From Nematostella vectensis (lineage: Eukaryota > Cnidaria > Anthozoa > Actiniaria > Edwardsiidae): DNA of 64,000 nt. How positions within the stretch are numbered: the first letter of the stretch is position 1; each line of letters starts with the position of its first letter. The notes under the pieces were generated by a model. The model had not been told where the DNA came from, ran no database searches, and saw only the letters and a program-made list of their open reading frames with translations. The position numbers and the translations under genes are program-made. Below are positions 44,101 through 56,100 of this stretch, one piece after another. The DNA lies in assembly GCF_932526225.1 (NCBI RefSeq), contig NC_064045.1, positions 8,682,138 through 8,746,137 of the forward strand. The letters run 5' to 3'.

Positions 44101-47100
44101 GAGTTGATTCACCCACGCATCAAGAGTTGATTCGCCCACGGATCAAGAGTTACTTCGCCCACGCATCAAGAGTTGATTCGCCCACGGATCAAGAGTTACT
44201 TCGCCCACGGATCAAGAGTTACTTCGCCCACGCATCAAGAGTTACTTCGCCCACGCATCAAGAGTTACTTCGCCCACGGATCAAGAGTTACTTCGCCCAC
44301 GCATCAAGAGTTACTTCGCCCACGCATCAAGAGTTACTTCGCCCACGCATCAAGAGTTACTTCGCCCACGCATCAAGAGTTACTTCGCCCACGGATCAAG
44401 AGTTACTTCGCCCACGCATCAAGAGTTACTTCGCCCACGGATCAAGAGTTACTTCGCCCACGCATCAAGAGTTACTTCGCCCACGCATCAAGAGTTACTT
44501 CGCCCACGCATCAAGAGTTACTTCGCCCACGGATCAAGAGTTACTTCGCCCACGGATCAAGAGTTACTTCGCCCACGCATCAAGAGTTACTTCGCCCACG
44601 GATCAAGAGTTACTTCGCCCACGCATCAACGTGTTTAGCCCACGGATAAAAATCAAGTTACTCTTGGCCTCTCTCATCAGAAAACATTTTGTTTCAAAGT
44701 GCTGAGCCATAAAATATAGCTCTCATTAGTGGAATTATGTCGGATTCTGTGGGATCCTGTGGGATTCTGCCTGATTCTGTTTGATGCGCTTGTTTATGAG
44801 CGAGCGTAAACCGGCATATAAACATGTCGTTGTTTTACAAAGACACTAGAACAACGATAAAATTAAAGCTCACACATAGGGGAATCTTTTTTGGGGGGTC
44901 TGTTTGATGCGATTGTCTATGAGCGAGCGTAAACCGACATATTTAAGTCGCCGGCGACATATAAACACGTCGCTGTTTTGAAAAGACACTAGAACAACAA
45001 TAGTGAACTCGCTCCTTCGGTTTGCGTAAGGCTATATCTATCTCAGTGCTCTTCCGATTGCCACGATCTTTATGTCAAATTAAAGCTTATACATAGGGGA
45101 CTCTTTTTTGGGGGGTATGTTTGATGCGCTTGTTTATGAGCGAACGTAAACCGGTATATTGAAGTCGCCGGCGACATATAAACATGTCGTAACTCTTGGC
45201 GAAACTACTCTTATAGACGTGGGCGATACAACCACGTGGGCAAAACCACCGCAATTCTGAAAGGTGTTGTCTAGTGAATGTATTATTGGTACCACCAAAC
45301 GAATACTTCTATACTTCATCTTCCACTGGACAGTGACTACAGCCCCTCCCCCTCCCCCTCCCCTATGTAGTTACATGGATGTTAATGTATTACTGGTACT
45401 TTTCAACCGTCGGTGGGCATAAACTGCAACCTCCCTCCCTTAGTAGCGCCATGGATAGCGTATGTATTATTGCTACATGCCGTCATTCCCTATGAAATGC
45501 CATGGATAGCGTATGTATTATTGCTACATGCCGTCCGTCTCTATGTAGTGCCATGGATAGCGTATGTATTATTGCTACATGCCGTCCGTCCCTATGTATC
45601 GCCATGGATAGCGTATGTATTATTGCTACATGCCGTCCGTCTCTATGTATCGCCATGGATAGTGTATGTATTATTGCTACATGCCGTCCGTCCCTATGAA
45701 GTGCCATGGATAGTGTATGTATTATTGCTACATGCCGTCCGTCTCTATGTAGTGCCATGGATAGCGTATGTATTATTGCTACATGCCGTCCGTCCCTATG
45801 TATCGCCATGGATAGCGTATGTATTATTGCTACATGCCGTCCGTCCCTATGTAATGCCATGGATAGCGTATGTATTATTGCTACATGCCGTCCTTCCCTA
45901 TGTATCGCCATGGATAGCGTATGTATTATTGCTACATGCCGTCCGTCCCTATGAAGTGCCATGGATAGTGTATGTATTATTGCTACATGCCGTCCGTCCC
46001 TATGAAGTGCCATGGATAGCGTATGTATTATTGCTACATGCCGTCCCTCCCTTAGTAGTGCCATGGATAGCGTATGTATTATTGCTACATGCCGTCCGTC
46101 CCTATGCAGTGCCATGGATAGCGTATGTATTATTGCTACATTCCGTCCGTCTCTATGAAGTGCCATGGATAGTGTATGTATTATTGCTACATGCCGTCCG
46201 TCCCTATGTAGTGCCATGGATAGTGTATGTATTATTGCTACATGCCGTCCGTCTCTATGAAGTGCCATGGATAGTGTATGTATTATTGCTACTTACCGTC
46301 TGTCCGGCGGACCCGGGCTGCCATGACAGACTTAGAGAGGTTTTAAGTGGCGTCTTGTTCCCGGCTTGGTCGCATACATACGCATGTATTTGACTCTGGA
46401 CGGTACACCCCGAGAATACTCTTAGCGCTTGCTCTTGTTGCTGTTCCTCTGACTCAAATGCTTGGCTCCAAAGTTCTATATGATGAGGAGGACCTGAAGA
46501 AAATGGACATTGTTAAAAAATATCTTATATCATTTCTGTTGCAAGGAATGGCCATCAAAGCTACATGATATCGAGTTGTTTCTGATAAACTTGTTAGTTA
46601 CTGTACTTTACCTAAACCTTTAAAGTCCCGGTAAAGTCCTTGGCTATTGTACGGTACTATTCCCACCTAATTTCAAGATGATTTTAATAGTCTTTGACTT
46701 GTTGACTGAACTATATACATTCATGTTTCAAATTGATTTTAGCAATCCTTGGTTTGTGTATTGTACTATACCCTACCTTGATTCTGATTCTGATGGAGTC
46801 TTGGTTAGTGTACTATACCTACCTGGTTTCAAGTTGATTCTGATGGAGTCCTTGGTTAGTGTACTGTACCTACATACCTGGTTTCAAGTTGATTCTGATG
46901 GAGTCCTTGGTTAGAGTACTGTCCTTGTCGCACACGGTCATTGTAACATATCCTGGTTTCCCAGTCAGCACCGCATCGTTAGAGAAAATAAACTCTTTTG
47001 TGGACGATTTATAAGACAACTCGCCACTGAATTCAACAGATGAAGACTCGCTCCTGAAAAAAAGGGGTATAATTCTGATTTCTCGATAGTTATTCTTCGT

Positions 47101-50100
47101 CGAAGGGAAACTTTAGCAAAGTGAATTTTAAACAGCGATTGTCAAAAAAGGGAACAACTTCAGAATACCCGAACATAAGGAGTTCACAAAAAAATTCGAG
47201 TAAGTGGATGGGTAATTTTAAAGTTTAGACTTGCTGCAATCTGTGCGTTTCGCTTTTTTTTCTGGATTTGAAATAATTATTTAAGTCCAGTATCACCAGC
47301 TGATTTAGGGATGCTGTTGCAAATAAAATTGATAAAAATGTAGTATAAAATTTGTTTTGACATGGTTATATGGAGATTTCGACACACAAGTCATCGCTTG
47401 AATTAGCCGATGGAAATTGGTGCTTTGTGTGACTCGCCATTGAGCGGGAGCATAAAATGGCGGCCTTATTGGCTTTCTTTAATACCTTATCAACGATATT
47501 TTATTGAAAGCATCTCAGTCACTTGATTGAATAAGCCGATGGAAATGGATTGTTTGAGTGACTCGGTATAGTGCGGGGAAATTCAAATTACTTACTGCCT
47601 GGAGCTGTGCAAGGAGACTATAGGTGTTAGGTCACGTGGGCACTCTGTCGGGTTGTTGTATTTGTCGAGAGTGCGCACGCGCAGACTACTGGTGGCCAGC
47701 TCCTTTTTGGCACCGCACTCAATCTCTACCGTGTTGGTGTCCGCATGAATTGACCATTTGCAAGCTTCACCTGGGAACGCAAAGCGAACGAAAAACAGTC
47801 ACCTCTTGCATTTCGGACACGTACGACGACGACGTGAGATTTCAACAGTTCGAAAAATACAGTTTATCGGTGAATTTTCCGCGTTATGCCTGGTGCACCC
47901 TAGTGACATAACGTCATAACGACATAACGACATAGGCGCGCGCACTGTTATGTTCATATGTTCAGAACACACACGTCACTTTGTAGGCATCCTCACGAAT
48001 ATTGTTATTTAGCTGTATTTTTTTTTGCAGATTCTTAACGGCTAAGTTTATACATTTTTCTATTGCAACGTCATGTGATGACGTCTTCGCCTGATGATGT
48101 CATCAAAATTGAGATGTACATAAACAAATAAGCCATGCCTAAATTCATTCCATTTCACAAATGTTTGGCGGATTTACAGCGTCTGGAAGCAGCGTACGAA
48201 CATAAGAGTTCGCTAGAAGTTGTTATGTCACTAGTGTGCACCAGGCATTAGCATCTAGTTATAATTGACTGTCCAACTCACGCTTACCTTCAACAGGATG
48301 AATCCTTATTTGGGATTGACACGTGACGTCACGGCATAAACACGTGACGTTACCCACAAATGTGCTTTGCACGAGTTGGGCTACGGGGCAGCTGGGAAGA
48401 TCCGGAAGATTTTTCACCGGGACCTAAAGAAACAGCAAAATACAGTCCACATGTATAACAGGGCAACCATGAAGATCCGCTAGATTAGATACCGGTGCCT
48501 AAGGGAACAGGAATACATATCGATCAATTTGTTTTGAAAACTGTCGTTTTCTAGCTCGCTCAGTAAATTTCTTATCTGGAGATTACATACCATATTTGGA
48601 TTCAGATCCTAACGTTTAAGAATATCACATTTTTCCTGCACGTTCTCCAAGGCTTCTTCAGACCAGTTATTTATTTATTTATTTATTTTTATATCCAATT
48701 ATTGATTGGTATTCCAGGAAACTACGATAATAAAACTGCCAGAGATTTTTATTTTCAAACTTTAACGATAAAAAATCAGTGCAAAAGGATAATTTGGAAT
48801 GTGCATTTCTTATTATGACAAGTGTCGACAGTTCACAAAGTAAAATAGTAAAGTAAAAGACCAATGAATTAAGTAGATTACGTTGGCAGATTATATATAT
48901 TTGTTAAAAATTAAAATTAATATTAAAGTAAAGTAAAATTACCTCTCCACTCCAGCTTGTAGAAACCTGGGGCCCAGTCTCCCTCAGTTCCTCTTCACTT
49001 AACTGCCGTCCACTCTCGTCAAACGCACATAACCGCAGTCCTGTCAGCATGGAGCCAGCGGGCGCAGATAACTCAAGGCACTCACGTCCCGTATCCCCCG
49101 AGTGATCCCGTAACCCATTTCTACCATTGGCTGTGCCGTTACGCATACCCTTTTTGGCCTCGTCTCCATGTAAAATCTTGATTCGATGCGGAAGACCGCT
49201 GGGAAGTACTTTGACAGTGAACTGGCTCAGCTCTTTGAGAACCTCACCAATCACCTGTTTCCTCCGCACTGTCTCCACGGTAACCAATGAGATCTTAACT
49301 TTCACTGAGCAAGGCGCCCTACCACTGGAGACCTAGAGAACCAGGGGTTATGTAACACAGGGTTATTACGGGCTCTAGAGACACTACCTAGGAGCTTTAA
49401 TCAGACAATGCGGGATATATACGACATGGGGGGTATGAAACACACACAAACACACACACACATAGATTCAACATTTCCGCAGAGACCTCAAGTCTAAACA
49501 AGAAAAACAAAGTCTTACCAGAATTTTGATTGGCTGAAATGTCCCAAAGCCCTGGTCCACCCCGCAGATGTGAAGTCCTGGCGCAAACGCTTCTGAGTCT
49601 GCGCGAAGCCTGTGTTTTTTCTCCACGAGCCCGCAATTTTGTCCCCAGCTGTCCAGCAGCTGTACAGTGAATTCCGGGAATTCTTCCAAATTTTTCACTT
49701 CCAGCGTGTCGAATTCGGGTAGTTTCAGCGACTGCGGAGACCCTAAGAATAAAAGAAGGGAAGGTGAGCGAGGTATGCGTTAATGTAAGGATTGTTGAGA
49801 GAATTCTGCACGAAATAATGCAGTTTGGCGAATAGATACCCTTCGCATGACATAATGCAGAGAAATGAGTATCATTATCGGCTGGAGCGGTCATCATCAC
49901 AAAGACGCACGTCTTCTTTATCAGAGTTGCGCGCCATAACATGGAGCGTTTTGGTAATTGCAAAAAAATACTCATAGATATTATGCGCAAGGCATCTTTT
50001 TTCACATGGTCTCTTCTTTTGTTGTTAGGGTGCGATTTTTTTTTTTAACTCGTGATTCCGGAATGAGAATGATTGGAATAGAAAAAGTGCGCGTTCGTTT

Positions 50101-53100
50101 ATCCCGCGTTTCCATTCCGGAATGGAAGGAAGGCCATTCCACATTCTCTACCAACCATTCCCATTCCAAAATGATAGGCAAAACAATGCGCCCTTAGATA
50201 CACCATAGAGTATTCGCGCTAGGTACGGTGGGATACGTCTTTAAGGCGGATTAACACACATCGATCAGTAGGCTAGAGTGTTACGTGCTGAATTTTTAAG
50301 GGACCTACTTAGGTTCGTGAAAAGAGACATTGGCTAGATTCGATTAGCGTCAGACCGATGTCGGGACGACACCAAGTGAACGCATAGAAAAATGGCTCGA
50401 AAAATCTTCGCGTGTGAATCAGCCTTTACTTCCCCTCCTTAAGGCGAACTTGGAAGATTACGTCACCCACATCGAGTAAATCAGCCTTTACTTACCCTCC
50501 TTAAGGCGAACTTGGAAGATGACGTCACCCACATGGAGTGAATCAGCCTTTACTTACCCTTCTTAAGGCGAACTTGGATGATGACGTCACCCAAATCGAG
50601 TGAATCAGCCTTTACTTACCCTCCTTAAGGCGAACTTGGAAGATTACGTCACCCACATGGAGTGAATCAGCCTTTACTTACCCTCCTTAAGGCGAACTTG
50701 GAAGATGACGTCACCCACATCAATCGCATTGACTCGTATTGCATGCTCGCGGTTGACGGGTCCCTTGGTGCCTTTCTTGGGCTCCAGGATCAAGCCTTTC
50801 ACCTCCAGGTCACCATTACGATTGGGCTTGTAACAGTCCTTCGTTCCCTGTATTTTCAGACACGATAAATTAATTTCCACACGTATCCGGGAATTTTTTC
50901 GCGGATGCGAAAATTTCCGCGTCCACACATAGCGTATTCAAATCGTTTCCAGCCGGTCACACGTACTCGAAATTTGTGAAAACGCAAATCCGGCTCTCGT
51001 CCACACATATTCAGCATAATTCCCGGCCGTATCCAACAGAATGACGTAAGCGTATTCAAATTTTCCCGGATACGACCGTCCAAATATATACGTATTCGTA
51101 TCGCATAAGAAAAATTTGACTCTGGAGAGCGTTTTCAAAAATTTACGGATACAGGAGACCGAGACCGAGGTCAGGGGGCAAACTTCGCCATCTAGTTTAC
51201 AATTTTGCTGGCCTCTGTTTTACGCGCGCGTCGCAAAGAGATCTGGGAAGACATGTGGAAGATGAATGGAGATTAAAAGAGCGGCTAGTCTAGTTCCAGA
51301 AGTTCTGACTGGGCTCCCTGCAGTGGGATGTCGTCCCAGATCCTTCACCTTCTCTCGACCACAGGAAACACTATCACAAGAACCCCTGAAACTAGGCTTT
51401 TGAGTGGTCAGTCCAAGGATAAGGGAGAGGATGAACCGGCTGCATTACCTTGATAGATAGGTTACTCGTTGAAATCTCTAGCTTTACATTGTCACCCGAC
51501 ACGAAGCGAGCCGTGGGGTTATCCCACTCATCGCGAAAGTGCAATTTAAACATAAGTTCAGGCTCCCCTAGCGCGATCACCGGCGTCTCTCTCTCCCCTG
51601 GTTCGTCCAACCGCACAAACGTCGCGACGTTCGCTAAAAAAGAAAATGTATAGGAATCATATGTTAGGGATAGTTTCTGAGAGCACTTATTTCAAAGCAA
51701 ATTCATTACTTAAGACCTCGATATCGACCTTTGCTGTTCAACTGTGAGAGAATTCAAGGTATTGAGACTTACCTCGGAACTTTGATATCGACCATTTTTG
51801 TTTAGCCTTGAGAGAATTGCAATGTATTGAAACTTACCTTGGACCTCGATATCGACAATTGCTGTTTAGCCGTGAGAGAATTGCAATGTATTGAAACTTA
51901 CCTTGGACCTCGATATCGACCTTAGCAGAGCACAGCTCTTGTTCATTCATCACCGCGACGTAACGTAACACGTAGTGCCCAGCCTTTCCAAGCCAGAACG
52001 GCTTGAAACCAAACCTAGGAACAACCATTCAGTTACAGTCAAACCATACAATACTGCATTTATCAATATTCCCAATATTAACTATACTTCCCCCCAAATG
52101 ATACGTTATTGTATAAAAAAAATGTATAAAAAAATACCCAGTCTAACGATATTCCTAAAATATTTCACAATACAACGATATTTTTACCCTGGTTTTCTTA
52201 TCGCAAAAAGAGTTTCAACGTTTTCGAGAGAAGTTTGATTCAGTATAGCTTAGCTATGGTAAAAGGCACTTTACCGTCTAAAAAAATCAGGTACAGGATG
52301 AATTCGGAAGATCTGATGAATAAAGCACATGTCCAATGTACATTTAAAGCGTCGATATTTAAGACTTCTTCATATTAGCCTGTATATCCAATAAGTTTGA
52401 AAATGCTACCTTGTACTTACTAGAGGTCCTCACAAAAAAGGAAATGATCAGGATTATCATCATCACTCTTACCACTGAAAGTAGTGTTGACGATAACAAT
52501 GGCGATTCTGTATTTGCAGAAAGCATACCTTTCCCCCTCGATTGCCACGTCATTTTGAATAGGTGCGTGGATCTCTGGTCCCTCCACGATCTGTTTTATG
52601 CTGATCTTTTTGTTGTGCACAGCCACAATGGGCCGCGGTGGCCGCTCCCCACTGAACACCTTAACCCATGTGCCAGCGTAATCCCGATGATTCTCTCCGG
52701 CAATCCATGTCATCTTACTCAGCACATCGTTACCTTGTGTATCCTTACACACACGCACTACAATAGTTCAACGGGAATGCGTTACATGTCACGTCAACTC
52801 ACTCAGCACATCGTTACCTTGTGTATCCTTACACACACACACTACAATAGTTCAACGAGAATGCGTTACATGTAACGTCATCATACTAAGCACATCGTTA
52901 CCTCATAAATCCTTACACAAACACACTACAATTGTACAATGAGAATGCGTTATATGTCACGTCATCTTACTCAGCACATCGTTACCTTGTGTATCCTAAC
53001 ACATACGCACTACAATAATACAACGATAATGTGTTACATGTCACGTCATCTCATTCAGCACATCGTTACCTTGTAGATCCTTACACACACGCACTCCAAT

Positions 53101-56100
53101 AGTACACCGAGAATGCGTTACATGTCACGTCATCATACTAAGAACATCGTTACCTCGTAGATCCTTACACACACGCACTACAATAGTACAACGAGAATGC
53201 GTTATATGTCACGTCATCTCACTCAGCACATCGTTACCTTTTCTATCCTTACACACACGCACTACAATAGTACAACTAGAGTGCGTTACATGTCACGTCA
53301 ACTCACTCAGCACATCATTACCTTGTGTATCCTTACACACACGCACTACAACAGTACACCGAGAATGCGTTATATGTCACGTCATCTCACTCAGCACATC
53401 GTTACCTTTTCTATCCTTACACACACGCACTACAATAGTATAATGGGAATGTCACGCATACCAGATTTAGGAAGCATCTGTTTCTCGGAGCTGAAGACCT
53501 TTTTTAGTGTGTTTGAATCTGGAATGTCAACAATGCGAGAAATGGGTTTTTCCTCTTGCTGGTCATGGTAAACCTGCGGTGGAAAAATAGGAACACTGTC
53601 ATCGAGTAATACGTTAACAGCTTCTCTAGAGTCAGTATAACCTGTCATTTAAGTAATTCGACAAAAAAAAGAATGCCCGACATGACGGAAAAACATGACG
53701 TGGCGCTTCAAATAAGCCCATTTCACATCGAATAAGGAGGAGAATTTCTCTGAGTACTTAGTAACTAATAGCAAACAAAATATCAAGTGCGACTTTTTTT
53801 TAAATTGATGCGACTTTTTGTAAAGGGTCATTTAAATTTGAGCTTTTCTTTCCTGAACTGATACACAGGGCAATGATGATCAAGGAAAAAATATCAGTCC
53901 GTAATACAAGGAACCTATAGCCATTGTAAGAAATTGTGTGTTCTCTCTCTATCTGGAATTGCGCGTTTTCCAGGTTTTTCCGTCATGTCAGAATGCCCAA
54001 GCTTTTAGATGCAGCGAGATCGGCGGTTAAGCCCCCGACAAAAAGGGTTCAGATTGATGACGTACAACGAGTGTCACTTAGCTTTTTCTTACGCTAAGTA
54101 CATCACCTTCTTGAATTTTTACATCGTCGTCGGTGTAAATCGTGCGGTCCCTAGTTCTGCGGGAAACACAACAACTGTGGTCCGATTGCCATGGTTCCTA
54201 AAATGGGCGTGGTCACAAGACCTGCCGGCTCTACGGTGCAAACCCGACTTACCACACAACAAAAGACACAGAAGACTATAATCCATTCCAGGTAGCCACA
54301 CTCACCTCCTCCGGCTGCCTGATAACCACCACCTTGTCATAGTCATGTTTGCGGGCTGCCTGTGTAAAGTAGAGGACGCGCCCATAGATGAGAGGCTTGG
54401 TATTCAGCTTGACTATGTCTCCTTGAGTGTAGCGCTGCTCTCTGCTGTTTCCTTCAGCGTCACATGTGGTCAAACGGATCGTTTTGTAGTAGGTTTCGCC
54501 ATCGACGTCACTTCCTGGCTGCCCTGGCACAAGGCCCTCAAAAACCACCTAAAAGAAGAAAACATAAAAAAGGTAATACTAGAATGGGCCGTTTTCCAGT
54601 ATTGTGTGATTTGAGCGCCAGGCAGAACAGTGTTTGTTTACAGCCGTCTCGAAACTATTTTCTTCCAGGATTCTTGGGTATTTGTTACCTCTTTATCTAA
54701 GTGCTTATGGCAGCTTTCTAGCCAGGCGTTGAACTCTTTTGGGAGGCGGCGATCAGCCGTCGCGTCTTCTAGCGCGCTGGATAGGTCCTTGCGCTCATCA
54801 AGTAATATCTTCAGCTTGTTGTTGGAAATGGGCGTGTGACGGTTGAAGAATAAGATGCCCTTTAGGCGGCGATAGCACATGTCTGGTAAGACATCACGTT
54901 GCTTCTTGGTCCGTTGCATGGGCGGTGAGCAGAATTCTAGCCTGAGGTGACAAGACGGGGAAAGGGGAACTATAAGATATTGAGCCATATTGAGTATTAC
55001 CCACGCACGCCTTTTCTTGAATACTACATCTACTACTATTTTTATCTATCTAGACCCTTTGCTTATGCATGCAGGCTTTCTTTACCTCGGCTACCGCTGC
55101 ATATAGAATAAAGGCGTAGTTCCTGCAAGAATTATAACAGACCATCTCTTTTTTTTGTATAGCAATAACTTACCTTATGCACATAAGTTAAGGCATGTGC
55201 GTCTGTGAATTATAGCCTTATTAACTTATGAACGTAAGAAAAATACTCCTAACAAGAACCTACAGCACTCATCCTATGTTATCCCTACTAACCTATGCAC
55301 GTAAGATAAAGGCGCCAGTCGTCCCTGCCAGAAACACTCGAATATGGGCTCCGACTCTCCGTCCTCGTCCAGCTCTCGAGGGTTCGTCTCCTGGCCCGAC
55401 TCGTGTGGGTAGTACATCACCACACCCTGGATAAATCACAAAAATGACGGGGTGGTGATAACAATGGTGTTGAGGTGGTGGTAGTGATAATGCAGGAGAT
55501 GGTTAGGGTAATGAAGATGATGGTTATCGCAACAATGACGGGGTAGTGATAACAATGGCAACAAAATATAAGCTAACACAACCTTACAATTTGAATTTTG
55601 TAATTTTTTGCTCCTGTCGATGGTAATGGAAATGGAGATTATTAGGGAAAAATATAACTTTATACGATAATAGAATAATGGATGATTCAATATGACATAT
55701 AACATGGCGTAATGCGACACTGACGAAAACGACGGTGGAAATGATGATGATATAGTGAAGATAATGATGGCTATGCTAACGTTGATAAACCTGGTTACCT
55801 GCACTATTTGCGGCATTTCAAGACCAGGAACTTTAAGCGTCAGCTTGAAAGGAAACCACTCCTTTGCGTTATTTTGGTAGCGTGACTCTAAATCATCTGT
55901 GATGTCACGCAATGCAACGGAGCGTGTGTTGCGCCCATCTCCAAAGAGCACTTCGATGTCGACCTTCCTGAAACATGTGTCACCCACGTCCACCTACAAA
56001 AAAGAACAAATCAAGAAGAAGATCAAGACATGTATATGTACAAAACAAGTATCACCGACAAGGTGTTAGCTCCATATTGTTGAAATCTACAAATCTATAT

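Noticed and set aside
44127..44705. 192-codon frame in the 23-bp array
   Set aside because: Three units equal 23 codons, so all frames are open; no independent evidence of a gene.
45413..46393. 326- and 261-codon frames at the second 51-bp array
   Set aside because: Same artefact of a 17-codon period; the real content is an exon end (46297-46493) on the minus strand.
46920..47053. Shorter version of exon 46878-47053 ending at AGGACA|GTACTC
   Set aside because: Its phase does not fit the next exon; extending to AACCAG|GTATGT does.
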